A DNA stretch of 64,000 bases from NCBI GenBank assembly GCA_021773975.1, contig JAJFJN010000046.1, positions 94,281 through 158,280 on the forward strand. The letters are read 5' to 3'. The position numbers were made by a program, and so were the translations under genes. Of the stretch, positions 17,933 through 27,039 are shown in pieces. Numbering within the stretch: the stretch's first letter is position 1; each line of letters opens with the position of its first letter. The stretch comes from Gammaproteobacteria bacterium (GTDB lineage Bacteria; Pseudomonadota; Gammaproteobacteria; Chromatiales; Chromatiaceae). The notes beneath the pieces were generated by a model. The model saw nothing but the letters and a program-made list of their open reading frames with translations, was not told where the DNA came from and searched no databases.

Positions 17933-18673
17933 CTAATGTGTCCCTGTCAACGGTACAAAGCGAACCGGGAGTATTTGCCGGGTTGTCACTTCTCCCTGAT
18001 CACTCTTCTCAACCAACAGCAACTGCTGCACCATAAAACGGCTACCCACCGGGATCACCATCCGGCCACCCGGTTTAAGTTGCCTAATCAAGGGTGGCGG
18101 CACATGGCTGGCTGCTGCTGTCACGATAATGACATCAAAAGGCGCCTCTTCCTTCCAACCGTAATAACCATCACCAACACGCAGATGGATCTGATCATAT
18201 CCCAAGCGCTGCAAGCGTTTAGCCGCCGCTTCAGCCAAAGGCTTAATAATCTCAATGGTAAAAACCTGGTCACTCAACTCCGCCAGGATGGCGGCCTGAT
18301 AGCCCGAGCCGGTACCAATCTCCAACACCCGGCTATCGGGCTTCAACCCCATCAGGTCAGTCATCAAAGCGACAATATAGGGTTGGGAGATAGTTTGGCC
18401 ATGACCAATGGGCAGCGGGATATTCTCATAGGCGGCGAAGCGTTCCTCAACCGGTACAAACTCATGCCGGGGTACGCGCCCTATAACCTCCATCACGCGC
18501 GGATCCAGCTCATCTGTACCGATGTAGCGGCTGGTTTCGTTAACATCCTGCACAATAGATCTGACCATAGCCTGGCGCTCCTTTTGCCAGATATCAGCAG
18601 CCCAACACTCTCCCACCGCCATCAATAGAAGGGCAAAACAGAGTAAAATCAACTGAAAAAGTTTTTGCATCAT
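17933..18673 (-). CDS. pcm: Protein-L-isoaspartate O-methyltransferase with signal peptide
   Basis: Pcm transfers a methyl group from S-adenosylmethionine to isoaspartyl residues of aged proteins to start their repair. The catalytic domain (about residues 45-246) has GHGQTISQPYIVALMTDLM, the SAM motif VLEIGTGSGYQAAILAEL, and FDVIIVTAAASHVPPPLI. Unlike the 208-aa cytosolic E. coli enzyme, this 246-aa protein starts with MMQKLFQLILLCFALLLMAV and an Ala-x-Ala-like site (about residue 25), a clear Sec signal peptide or anchor. It is divergent from acs and upstream of the fused membrane protein. A periplasmic SAM-dependent enzyme is puzzling; it may be anchored with its domain on either side. Confidence 0.92.
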   Translation of the reverse strand: MMQKLFQLILLCFALLLMAVGECWAADIWQKERQAMVRSIVQDVNETSRYIGTDELDPRVMEVIGRVPRHEFVPVEERFAAYENIPLPIGHGQTISQPYIVALMTDLMGLKPDSRVLEIGTGSGYQAAILAELSDQVFTIEIIKPLAEAAAKRLQRLGYDQIHLRVGDGYYGWKEEAPFDVIIVTAAASHVPPPLIRQLKPGGRMVIPVGSRFMVQQLLLVEKSDQGEVTTRQILPVRFVPLTGTH

Positions 18674-18755
18674 GCACTTCTGTCTTCAAGGGTTTCACGA
18701 TAAGCTTAGTTGAATACTGGATCTTTGGTCTTAAAATAATTTTAGGGAGAAACAG

Positions 18756-20693
18756 ATGTCCGAACACAAGGTCTATCCTGTTCCAGCAGATTTCGCTGCT
18801 AACGCACTCATCAATACCGAGCAGTACGAGGCAATGTACAAGCAGTCCATAGAAGACTCTGACAACTTCTGGGCTGAACAGGCAGAGAAACACCTCACCT
18901 GGTTCAAAAAATGGGACAAGGTACAGGAGTGGGATTTCCACACCGCAGATATTAAATGGTTTGAAGGTGGCAAACTCAATGTTGCCTACAACTGCCTGGA
19001 TCGACATCTCGACACCCGAGGCGATCAGACTGCCATCATCTGGGAAGGCGACAACCCAGCCGAAGATAAAAAGATCAGCTACCGTGAGCTACATGCCGAA
19101 GTCTGCAAACTTGGCAACGTGCTTAAAAGTCGCGGCGTCAAAAAGGGCGACCGGGTCTGCATCTATATGCCGATGATCCCCGAGGCCAGTGTTGCCATGC
19201 TGGCCTGTGCCCGCATTGGTGCAGTTCATTCCGTGGTATTCGGTGGTTTCTCACCCGACTCTCTGAGCGGCCGTATCCTAGACTCTGACTGTCAGGTTGT
19301 CATCACCGCCGATGAAGGGGTGCGCGGTGGCAAACCCGTTCCACTCAAAGCCAATACCGATAAAGCGCTGGAATCCTGCCCCAATGTGCATACCGTGCTG
19401 ACCGTCAAGCGCACCGGCGGCAACATCGGTTGGACGGAAGGACGGGATGTTTGGTACCACGACCTGATGCAGGATGCCTCCAGTGACTGCCCTGCCGAAG
19501 AGATGGACGCTGAAGATCCGCTCTTCATCCTCTACACCTCAGGCTCCACTGGCAAGCCCAAAGGGGTTCTGCACACCACGGGTGGTTATCTGCTCTTTTC
19601 TGCCATCACCCACAAATATGTCTTCGACTACCGCGATGGCGAGGTCTACTGGTGCACCGCCGATGTCGGCTGGGTCACCGGCCACAGCTACATCGTCTAC
19701 GGCCCGCTGGCCAATGGTGCTATCAGTCTGATGTTTGAAGGCATCCCCAACTATCCAGATAATTCACGCTTCTGGCAGGTAATCGATAAGCACCAGGTCA
19801 ACTCCTTCTACACGGCACCCACCGCGCTACGCGCACTGATGCGTGCGGGCGATGAACCCGTCAAAAAAACCTCACGCCAATCCCTGCGTGTCATCGGGTC
19901 TGTGGGCGAACCCATTAACCCTGAAGCTTGGGAGTGGTACTACCATGTGGTTGGCAATGCCCGCTGCCCTATTGTTGACACCTGGTGGCAAACCGAAACG
20001 GGTGGCCACCTCATCACCCCACTGCCCGGCGCCCATGCACTCAAACCTGGCTCTGCCGCACGCCCTTTCTTTGGGGTTGAACCGGCTATCGTAGATGCTG
20101 ATGGCAATATTATTGAAGGTGAAGGTTCTGGTAACCTGGTCATAACCCGCCCCTGGCCCGGCATCATGCGTGACATCTATGGCGACCATCAACGCTTTAT
20201 CGACACCTACTTCAAAACCTACCCCGGTATGTACTTCACCAGCGATGGCTGCCGCCGCGATGCAGACGGCTACTACTGGATTACCGGTCGGGTGGACGAT
20301 GTACTCAATGTCTCCGGTCATCGCCTCGGCACTGCTGAGATTGAGTCCGGTCTGGTACTTCATCCCAAAGTTGCCGAAGCGGCCGTGGTGGGCTACCCAC
20401 ACGATATCAAGGGGCAAGGCATCTACGCCTACGTCACACTGATGGCCGGCATTGAAGAGTCAGATGAGTTGAAAAAAGAACTGGTGCAGCTGGTGCGTAA
20501 GGAGATCGGTGCCATAGCCACCATCGATATTATTCAATGGGCACCGGCCCTGCCAAAAACCCGTTCTGGCAAGATTATGCGCCGCATCCTGCGTAAGGTC
20601 GCCACCAATGAAGTAGACCAGCTAGGCGATATCTCTACACTTGCCGACCCCAGTGTTGTTGAGCATTTAGTAGAGAACCGGCATCACAAGTGA
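18756..20693 (+). CDS. acs: Acetyl-CoA synthetase
   Basis: Acs (645 aa) converts acetate, ATP and CoA to acetyl-CoA, AMP and pyrophosphate through an acetyl-adenylate. The AMP-binding signature [20 protein letters not shown], the [14 protein letters not shown] motif and the hinge/catalytic [20 protein letters not shown] are all present. The C-terminal [11 protein letters not shown] contains the catalytic lysine that is acetylated by Pat-type enzymes in other bacteria. Length matches the family (about 650 aa). A GGGAG ribosome-binding site precedes the ATG. It is followed by a strong intrinsic terminator at 20721 and is a single-gene unit divergent from pcm. Confidence 0.98.
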   Translation: MSEHKVYPVPADFAANALINTEQYEAMYKQSIEDSDNFWAEQAEKHLTWFKKWDKVQEWDFHTADIKWFEGGKLNVAYNCLDRHLDTRGDQTAIIWEGDNPAEDKKISYRELHAEVCKLGNVLKSRGVKKGDRVCIYMPMIPEASVAMLACARIGAVHSVVFGGFSPDSLSGRILDSDCQVVITADEGVRGGKPVPLKANTDKALESCPNVHTVLTVKRTGGNIGWTEGRDVWYHDLMQDASSDCPAEEMDAEDPLFILYTSGSTGKPKGVLHTTGGYLLFSAITHKYVFDYRDGEVYWCTADVGWVTGHSYIVYGPLANGAISLMFEGIPNYPDNSRFWQVIDKHQVNSFYTAPTALRALMRAGDEPVKKTSRQSLRVIGSVGEPINPEAWEWYYHVVGNARCPIVDTWWQTETGGHLITPLPGAHALKPGSAARPFFGVEPAIVDADGNIIEGEGSGNLVITRPWPGIMRDIYGDHQRFIDTYFKTYPGMYFTSDGCRRDADGYYWITGRVDDVLNVSGHRLGTAEIESGLVLHPKVAEAAVVGYPHDIKGQGIYAYVTLMAGIEESDELKKELVQLVRKEIGAIATIDIIQWAPALPKTRSGKIMRRILRKVATNEVDQLGDISTLADPSVVEHLVENRHHK

Positions 20694-20720
20694 CAGGCTG
20701 GAAACAGTCTTAAATCTAAT

Positions 20721-20750
20721 AAAAGGGAAGGCGACTGCCTTCCCTTTTTT
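20721..20750 (+). terminator. Rho-independent terminator after acs
   Basis: GGGAAGGC (20725-20732), a GACT loop and GCCTTCCC (20737-20744) form a perfect 8-bp GC-rich stem followed by six T. It lies 28 bp downstream of the acs stop codon. A-tract AAAA before the stem pairs with part of the T run, so it may also work on the other strand. Confidence 0.93.
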
Positions 20751-20825
20751 CATCTTTATCGTATAAGTTTATTCCCGATGTAGTTGCAGCTCACCCCCAA
20801 AAGGCATTACCATTAGCTAATATTT

Positions 20826-20852
20826 CCCCTAAAAATAAACAGGTTTTAGGGG
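20826..20852 (+). promoter_or_regulatory. Hairpin overlapping the ribosome-binding site of the NYN-cold-shock gene
   Basis: CCCCTAAAA (20826-20834), a 9-nt loop and TTTTAGGGG (20844-20852) form a perfect 9-bp stem. The AGGGG in the 3' arm is the only ribosome-binding site near the TTG start at 20857. In RNA this stem would hide the site, as in an RNA thermometer or autoregulated leader. Since CTTTTT follows directly, it could instead act as an intrinsic terminator; the acs terminator lies 80 bp upstream, so that role would be redundant. Confidence 0.5.
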
Positions 20853-20856
20853 CTTT

Positions 20857-21747
20857 TTGAGATTTAGCAAATCTTCACCCTTTTATGAATTGATGGAACA
20901 ATTCCAGAGAGAAGTTATTTTGGAATCTAATCTAAAAATCGGTGTCTTTGTTGACGCTGAAAATGTACGTTTTAATGGCGGCTATCAGCTCCGCTACGAT
21001 AATCTGCGCCGCTTTGCCATTCGCAACGGCGGCACACCACAACGACTCAACACCTATATTGCCTTTGATCCTGAACGCGCAAAAGAAGAGCCTGGATACG
21101 CTCAAAAATCCTATGCCTATCAGCAGATGGTGCGGGATTTTGGCTGGAAGATTACAGTCAAAAACGTCCAACGCTACATTGATGAAGAGGGCAATGTAAC
21201 CACCAAAGCCAACGCCGACCTGGATCTTGCTGTTGATGCCATGTTACAGGCAACAAACCTAGACCAAGTATTGCTGGTTACCGGTGACGGTGATTTTCTA
21301 CAGGTGGTTACTGCGCTACAGAACAAAGGCTGTCGGGTTGAGCTGGTCGGCTTTCGCAATGTATCCAAGGCCCTGCAACGCCAAGTTGATAACTTCTATT
21401 CTGGTTTTCTTATCCCTGATCTTTTGCCATTCACCTGTGAACCACGCAATGAGTGGGGAAAGCCCGGCTACTGTGTACGTGGAGTTTGCACCAAATGGTT
21501 TGAGGACAAAGGCTACGGCTTTCTGCGCTTCATTCGAGAGGTTACCCCCAATCTATGGATAACCGATCCACGTGACCCCGACTCACCTTATGAAAGCGTC
21601 TTCTGTCATATCAATGAGCTGGCTGATGATGTCTCGGTTGATGCCTTACAGCATCGCCACACCATCGTTGAGTTCTATCTCAAAGAGAGCGACCAGAAAG
21701 ACAATGGCCTGGTTGCCACTAATGTCAGGATGGTCTATCCAGGATAG
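20857..21747 (+). CDS. NYN-domain (LabA-like) nuclease fused to a C-terminal cold-shock domain
   Basis: Residues about 26-175 form a NYN/PIN-like domain: KIGVFVDAENV with acidic Asp33, ANADLDLAVDAM and VLLVTGDGDFL with its acidic metal ligands. Together these place it with LabA/DUF88 RNA-processing nucleases. Residues about 205-296 look like a cold-shock/OB fold: CTKWFEDKGYGFLRF (RNP1-like), then SVFCHINEL (RNP2-like) and VEFYLKES before LVATNVRMV. The start is a TTG with AGGGG four bases upstream; an internal ATG at 20893 has no such site. It suggests an RNA-binding nuclease. Function and partner are unknown. Confidence 0.75.
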   Translation: MRFSKSSPFYELMEQFQREVILESNLKIGVFVDAENVRFNGGYQLRYDNLRRFAIRNGGTPQRLNTYIAFDPERAKEEPGYAQKSYAYQQMVRDFGWKITVKNVQRYIDEEGNVTTKANADLDLAVDAMLQATNLDQVLLVTGDGDFLQVVTALQNKGCRVELVGFRNVSKALQRQVDNFYSGFLIPDLLPFTCEPRNEWGKPGYCVRGVCTKWFEDKGYGFLRFIREVTPNLWITDPRDPDSPYESVFCHINELADDVSVDALQHRHTIVEFYLKESDQKDNGLVATNVRMVYPG

Positions 21748-21765
21748 CAGTAAAATATAATTATC

Positions 21766-22335
21766 TTAGTGTATTTCAGTCTGATAACGGCGGGGGCTTT
21801 TTGAAACCCGCCGGATTGTTGCGATATGCGTTCCAAAGCACCCTCCTAAACGATCACGAAAATAGAGACGAAGCGTCTCCCCAATCATGGGGAATGCCAG
21901 CTCATCCCATGGGATCTCATTTTCAGCAAACAACTGAACATCCAGACTCTCTTCACCTGGGCTAAAATCAAGATCCAGTAGCTGCCCACGATAGATCATA
22001 AACACCTGATCAGCATGCGGGAGGTTAAACAGGCTAAAAAGCCCTGCTACCTCTACTCGGGCATTAGCCTCTTCCAAGGTCTCTCGTATTGCACCATCAT
22101 GCGTAGTTTCACCATTCTCCATAAACCCAGCAGGTAAGGTCCAATAACCTTCTCGCGGTTCAATCGCTCGACGGCAGAGCAATACCTTCCCCTCCCATTC
22201 AGGCAGACAACCGGTAATGATTCTAGGATTTTGATAATGGATGGTTTCACAATCAATACATACATGACGTTCCCGATTATCCCCTTCGGGTATTTGCAGC
22301 TCAACCTCAGCCCCACATTGATTACAATATTTCAT
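21766..22335 (-). CDS. Nudix hydrolase with N-terminal zinc ribbon
   Basis: The 189-aa protein begins with a zinc ribbon (KYCNQCGAE, then HVCIDCETIHYQNP; two C-x2-C pairs). A Nudix fold follows with the box G-x5-E-x7-RE-x2-EE (GFMENGETTHDGAIRETLEE). The layout is that of NADH pyrophosphatase-like (NudC) or ADP-ribose pyrophosphatase-type proteins, but it is shorter than NudC and lacks its N-terminal domain. The substrate is not known. It converges with the NYN-cold-shock gene (18 bp apart) and is divergent from ppx. Confidence 0.87.
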   Translation of the reverse strand: MKYCNQCGAEVELQIPEGDNRERHVCIDCETIHYQNPRIITGCLPEWEGKVLLCRRAIEPREGYWTLPAGFMENGETTHDGAIRETLEEANARVEVAGLFSLFNLPHADQVFMIYRGQLLDLDFSPGEESLDVQLFAENEIPWDELAFPMIGETLRLYFRDRLGGCFGTHIATIRRVSKSPRRYQTEIH

Positions 22336-22456
22336 ACTCCAAGTTTAGCCCATAAAGTCGATTCACCGAACAACATAAGCGCCACAAAATGCTAAGCTGA
22401 AGAAGTACTAAATAAATCCCCCCATATCCTCACACTGGCTAAATATTAAACAATAA

Positions 22457-23965
22457 ATGAGTACCGACAATAACAACACACCAGAGACCATTGCAGCTAT
22501 CGATCTTGGCTCCAACAGCTTCCACATGATCGTTGCCCGAGTGATTAATAGAGAGATCCAGATTATTGATCGGATTCGAGAGATGGTACGCCTTGGGGCT
22601 GGGCTTGATGAAAACAGAGCGCTTTCACTTGAAGCTCGCATACGCGCACTAGCCTGCCTTAATCGATTTGGTCAACGACTACGTGAACTGCCAACTGATA
22701 ATGTTCGCGCAGTAGGCACTAATGCACTGAGACAGGCAAGGCAGGCTGATGACTTTCTATCCCAAGCAGAGACTGCATTAGGTCACCCCATTGAGGTAAT
22801 TTCAGGACAGGAAGAGGCTCGGCTGGTTTATCTGGGTGTGGCGCACAGCCTGGCCGCAGGTAACCATCAACGATTAGTGGTTGATATTGGCGGTGGCAGC
22901 ACTGAGCTTATTATCGGTAAACAGTTTGATATTCAGCTCCGCGAAAGCCTCTACATGGGCTGCGTTAATATCAGCCAGCAACATTTTTCCTGTGGAGAAA
23001 TTACTGCTGATGCTATGGAAGCTGCCGAACTGGCAGCGGCATTAGAATTACGCCCCATTCGTCGCTCATATCGCGAACTGGGCTGGGAAACAGCTATCGG
23101 CAGCTCAGGCACGATTCGTAGCATTGGTGCCGTTATACAGCACGCAGGCTGGAATAAAGAGGGGATTACCCTTGAAACCTTGAATCGGTTACGAGAAAAA
23201 TTAATCACTGCTGGTCATGTCGACAAATTAACATTTGAAGGGCTCAACCCCGAGCGACAAGCTGTTTTTCCTGGTGGTGTCGCTGTACTGCTGGCTATAT
23301 TCAAAACCTTGCATCTGGATAAGATGCAGGTTTCTGAACAGGCATTAAGGGAGGGACTGCTCTATGACAAGCTCGGCCGTATCCAACATGAGGATATTCG
23401 CGAGCGTACTATTCTATCCCTCTGCAAACGCTATCATTTAGATCTTGCACATGCAAAGCATGTAGAGACAACTGCTAACAAGCTCTTTACCCAAGTGAGC
23501 CAGAGCTGGGCATTAACAAAAACCAGCCAACTGAAAATTCTCTGCTGGGCCACACGCATTCATGAACTGGGACTCACCATCTCACATAACCAGTTTCACA
23601 AACATGGAGCCTACCTAATTGAAAACTCTGACTTATCCGGCTTTTCTCACCAGGAACAGAGGCTGCTTGCTACGTTAGTACGCGGACAACGACGAAAGTT
23701 TCCGCTAGAGGCATTTCAATCACTGCCCCCTGCCAGCAGAGAAAGCACAAAACGGCTGTGCATTCTATTACGCCTGGCTATTCTATTGCATCGTGGTCGC
23801 TCTACTGAAGCAGGTCCCTTTATCGGACTCACTGTGAAAGAGAACAGCTTGGAGCTGACCTTCCCCCAAGACTGGCTAAAAAGACACCCTCTAACAAAGA
23901 TGGAGTTAAAACAAGAGGAGATAAGGCTAAAGGAGACAGGGTTTACACTGAGCTATAATAATTAA
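22457..23965 (+). CDS. ppx: Exopolyphosphatase Ppx
   Basis: Ppx (502 aa) removes phosphate from the end of polyphosphate chains and may also act on pppGpp. The N-terminus AAIDLGSNSFHMIVARV is the first phosphate-binding motif of the Ppx/GppA family, followed by LVVDIGGGSTELIIG and the AIGSSGTIRSIG motif. A C-terminal HD-like helical region (about residues 315-490) is present. It has about the length of E. coli Ppx (513 aa). No ppk gene is next to it in this window. A weak hairpin (GGCTG/CAGCC, 11-nt loop, just after the stop) may terminate it. It converges with lexA. Confidence 0.94.
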   Translation: MSTDNNNTPETIAAIDLGSNSFHMIVARVINREIQIIDRIREMVRLGAGLDENRALSLEARIRALACLNRFGQRLRELPTDNVRAVGTNALRQARQADDFLSQAETALGHPIEVISGQEEARLVYLGVAHSLAAGNHQRLVVDIGGGSTELIIGKQFDIQLRESLYMGCVNISQQHFSCGEITADAMEAAELAAALELRPIRRSYRELGWETAIGSSGTIRSIGAVIQHAGWNKEGITLETLNRLREKLITAGHVDKLTFEGLNPERQAVFPGGVAVLLAIFKTLHLDKMQVSEQALREGLLYDKLGRIQHEDIRERTILSLCKRYHLDLAHAKHVETTANKLFTQVSQSWALTKTSQLKILCWATRIHELGLTISHNQFHKHGAYLIENSDLSGFSHQEQRLLATLVRGQRRKFPLEAFQSLPPASRESTKRLCILLRLAILLHRGRSTEAGPFIGLTVKENSLELTFPQDWLKRHPLTKMELKQEEIRLKETGFTLSYNN

Positions 23966-24015
23966 AAGAGGCTGAAAATAACTCCAGCCCTTATATTTTA
24001 TTGCCAATGGTAAAA

Positions 24016-24624
24016 TTATAAAGATCGCACCAACCCAACCACCCGACCCTCAACAACCAACGTCTGTTTGCGTGTGTCTACATCATGCAAGGGAAAGGCT
24101 TTGCTTCCAGACTCTAGCTTGACACGGTGCTTCCATCGCCCATGCTGATTGATACGCCTAACCATGACTTTACCATCCAGCCTAACAATAACAATCTGGT
24201 CATTTTTAAACTTCTTAGTACGATGCACCAGCAACAGATCTTTTTTTACAACACCCGCATCCTGCATACTGTCATCAGGCATGCTCAGCAGATACTGCGG
24301 CTTGGGGCGAAACTTTGAGGGGTCTATGGGGTAGTAATCTTCAATATTCTCTTCAGAGTGGATTGCACCATCTGATTTGATCTTACCAATGACCGGTAAC
24401 CCTTCTGGCTCATCCGGTAACAGAATGCGAATACCTCTAGAGGTGCCAGGCAATACTTCAATTGCACCTTTACGAGAGAGCGCACGCAGATGATCCTCTG
24501 CTGCATTGGGAGATTTAAATCCCATGATTTTGCATATTTCGGCACGTGTGGGGGGATAACCAGTATCCGCAATATGTGTCCGAATCAGTTCAAGAATCTC
24601 TGTTTGACGGGCTGTAAGCTCCAT
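24016..24624 (-). CDS. lexA: LexA repressor with altered autoprotease residues
   Basis: The start is the ATG at 24622-24624 with GGAGG upstream, giving 202 aa, the same length as E. coli LexA. The winged-helix domain is well conserved (LTARQTEILELI, YPPTRAEI, FKSPNAAEDHLRAL, SRGIR). In the C-terminal domain the catalytic Ser119 is present (DDSM). The scissile Ala84-Gly85 is replaced by Ser84-Asp85 (KIKSDGAI) and the catalytic Lys156 by Arg156 (VMVRRIN). These positions align without gaps to E. coli. From the family chemistry, RecA-stimulated self-cleavage should be lost or strongly reduced. A LexA box lies upstream. The Arg codon is AGG, one base from AAG. Confidence 0.95.
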   Translation of the reverse strand: MELTARQTEILELIRTHIADTGYPPTRAEICKIMGFKSPNAAEDHLRALSRKGAIEVLPGTSRGIRILLPDEPEGLPVIGKIKSDGAIHSEENIEDYYPIDPSKFRPKPQYLLSMPDDSMQDAGVVKKDLLLVHRTKKFKNDQIVIVRLDGKVMVRRINQHGRWKHRVKLESGSKAFPLHDVDTRKQTLVVEGRVVGLVRSL

Positions 24625-24666
24625 AAAAGACCACCTCCAATTAGGGTTAAAAAACAAAACACCTTG

Positions 24667-24682
24667 CTGTGAGTGTATACAG
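24667..24682 (-). promoter_or_regulatory. LexA (SOS) box upstream of lexA
   Basis: CTGTGAGTGTATACAG fits the CTGT-N8-ACAG pattern of the gammaproteobacterial SOS operator. Its inner half TGTATACAG is an especially close match. It lies 42 bp upstream of the lexA start, so lexA is probably self-repressed. Confidence 0.9.
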
Positions 24683-24753
24683 CATTTAAATAAAAGGAAG
24701 GGTAATTTATGATTTTTTTAATCTACACAACCAGAATAAAGAGGGGAAACAGG

Positions 24754-27027
24754 CTATTTTCCTGGACGCACCAGCCCGCCTAACCCCATATTTTCCAGGG
24801 TATCATACATTAACCGTCTTACAGAAGCGGCATCCTCATAACGTAACGCCTTTTGTAACAACTGCCGAGCACGCGTACGGCTGATACGCCGCAGTACACC
24901 CTTCACTCGCAAGAGGCTACCAGCACTCATACTGAGGTTATTTATACCCATCCCTAATAACAACACCGCCGCAGCCGGATCACCCGCCAACTCCCCACAG
25001 ACACCGACATCACGGTTATAGACCTTAGCACCTTCCACAATCTGAACTAATGCACGCAATACTGCTGGATGCATATCATCATAGAGATCACCTACCTGCG
25101 GATTACTTCTATCTACCGCCAACAGGTACTGGGTCAGGTCATTACTACCAATAGAGAGAAAATCTACCCGTCGAGCCAAAATCTCTATCTGATATATCGC
25201 CGAAGGCACTTCAATCATAATGCCAACCTTTGGCATACTGACATCGTATCCCTCTTCTTTTAACTCCTCATAGGCACGCTGAATCAGCAGCTGCGCATCA
25301 TCCACCTCTTCTACACGACTGATCATCGGCAACATAATGCGCAGATTGTCGTAACCAATAGCCGCCCTCAGCATGGCGCGAATCTGCGTTATAAATATCT
25401 CCGGATGATCCAGCGAGATACGAATACCTCGCCAGCCCAAAAACGGATTGGATTCATTCACAGGGAAATAGGAGAGTGGTTTATCACCTCCAATGTCCAA
25501 TGTACGCAAAGTAACCGGCCGTGGAGCGAATGCATTAATCACACGACGATAGTTTGGAACCTGTTCAGTTTCGCTGGGAAAACGATCTCTCACCATAAAA
25601 GGCAACTCAGTCCGATATAGACCCACCCCAGCTGCAGCCTCTGAGCCAAGGTCACTCATTTCGGAAACCAGGCCTGTATTGAGGTACAGCGGGATACAGA
25701 TGCCGTCCGTTGTTTCTGCAGGAAGTGTGCGCAGTGCTTCCAGTTCAGCACTGATCTCCCTATCCTCTTCCGCCAAACGAGCATATTCAGCCTGAACAGC
25801 CGGGGGAGGCGAAACATAGACTCGCCCCCGGTAACCATCGAGAATAACCTCTCTCCCTTCCATCCGTGCAACGGGTAGGCCGGATACTCCCATAACTGTT
25901 GGGATATTCATGGCTCGCGCCAGAATAGCTACATGTGAGGCATTGGAACCCGTTGCTGAAACAACGCCTGCCAACTTTCCACTCGGAATCTCTGCTAGCT
26001 GCACCGCACTTACATCCTCACCCAGCAAGATGGTGTTTTCTGGATAATTCACCACCCTAGCAGTATCACACTGTAGATAGGTCAGGATGCGCCGACCAAG
26101 ATCGCGTATATCCGAGGCACGCTCACGCATGTAAACATCATCCATATCATCAAACATCTGCGCATGCTCATGCACTGTCTGTCGCAATGCACCTGCTGCC
26201 CATTGTCCCTCTCGGATGCGCTCAACACTCCGATCAACCAAACTATCACTACCCAACATGAGTATCCAGGCATCAAATAGCGCCTTATCCTCATCCGGCA
26301 GACTATCACCCACGCGCGCCTTTAACGCCTTCAGGTCTTCAGTTACCGCCTCTACAGCAACACGAAAAGCATCCTCCTCATGAACAACATTCTCCACCAT
26401 TCTGTCTGGAATGACATCAAGATCAGCCTGCTGATAACTTACAATAACTGTCCCAAAAGCAACGCCCGTAGAACCTGGCCGCCCTTTGAGAAAATTGATA
26501 GGCGCACCCTCTTGTTCCTGATAAGCCGCCAACTCACCACTCGCCTTGGCATGAGTGATGGCACCCACCAGCTGAGCTGCCAGCGTAAATAAAAAAGCGA
26601 CCTCATTATCATCATACTGGCGCGGAGCAGCCTGCTGAACAACCAGCACACCCAAAACCTGACGATTCTGAATAATTGGCACACCAAGAAACCCATGGTA
26701 ATGCGCCTCGTCTATACCCTTAATTGTTAGATAACGTGGGTGAGTGGGGGCATCCTCAACATTGATAGGTTCAGCTCGCTCACAAACCAAACCAACCAAC
26801 CCCCGATAGAGTGGGATTCGCGTTTTTCCTGCCACCTCTGATGGCAACCCAACAGTGGCCTGCAATACATGCTCACGGGTTTCAAAATCAGTCAGATAGA
26901 CTGAGCAAACATCGGTATTAATCGAATGTTGGACTCGATTTACAATAACACTAAGCGCCTTACCAAGGTTTGGAGAGGCGTTAACCTCCTGAACAATATG
27001 CTGTAGAACCTCAAGCACTGAAATCAT
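24754..27027 (-). CDS. ptsP: Nitrogen-PTS enzyme I, PtsP (EI-Ntr)
   Basis: PtsP (757 aa) uses phosphoenolpyruvate to phosphorylate the nitrogen-PTS carrier NPr. An N-terminal GAF domain (about 1-160; RGLVGLVCERAEPINVEDA) senses small molecules such as glutamine. An N-terminal EI helical domain follows, then the phospho-His domain with GVVSATGSNASHVAILARAM (active His) and the PEP-binding barrel with LRTLDIGGDKPLSYFP and GICGELAGDP-like GVCGELAGDP. It is 12 bp downstream of rppH. The rppH-ptsP pair with a HAD phosphatase gene divergent from it also occurs in Pseudomonas. No other PTS genes lie in the window. Confidence 0.97.
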   Translation of the reverse strand: MISVLEVLQHIVQEVNASPNLGKALSVIVNRVQHSINTDVCSVYLTDFETREHVLQATVGLPSEVAGKTRIPLYRGLVGLVCERAEPINVEDAPTHPRYLTIKGIDEAHYHGFLGVPIIQNRQVLGVLVVQQAAPRQYDDNEVAFLFTLAAQLVGAITHAKASGELAAYQEQEGAPINFLKGRPGSTGVAFGTVIVSYQQADLDVIPDRMVENVVHEEDAFRVAVEAVTEDLKALKARVGDSLPDEDKALFDAWILMLGSDSLVDRSVERIREGQWAAGALRQTVHEHAQMFDDMDDVYMRERASDIRDLGRRILTYLQCDTARVVNYPENTILLGEDVSAVQLAEIPSGKLAGVVSATGSNASHVAILARAMNIPTVMGVSGLPVARMEGREVILDGYRGRVYVSPPPAVQAEYARLAEEDREISAELEALRTLPAETTDGICIPLYLNTGLVSEMSDLGSEAAAGVGLYRTELPFMVRDRFPSETEQVPNYRRVINAFAPRPVTLRTLDIGGDKPLSYFPVNESNPFLGWRGIRISLDHPEIFITQIRAMLRAAIGYDNLRIMLPMISRVEEVDDAQLLIQRAYEELKEEGYDVSMPKVGIMIEVPSAIYQIEILARRVDFLSIGSNDLTQYLLAVDRSNPQVGDLYDDMHPAVLRALVQIVEGAKVYNRDVGVCGELAGDPAAAVLLLGMGINNLSMSAGSLLRVKGVLRRISRTRARQLLQKALRYEDAASVRRLMYDTLENMGLGGLVRPGK

Positions 27028-27039
27028 TCCGGGATACCA

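Noticed and set aside
17936..18628. Long plus-strand frame opposite pcm (230 aa)
   Set aside because: Its protein has no recognisable domain and it is the antisense shadow of a well-conserved methyltransferase gene.
19872..20417. Minus-strand frame of 181 aa inside acs
   Set aside because: Antisense to the conserved AMP-binding core; typical codon-bias shadow in a gene with strong codon preference.
24667..24682. Interpreting the lexA upstream palindrome as a terminator
   Set aside because: It fits the CTGT-N8-ACAG SOS operator exactly, with no T run, and lies just upstream of lexA.
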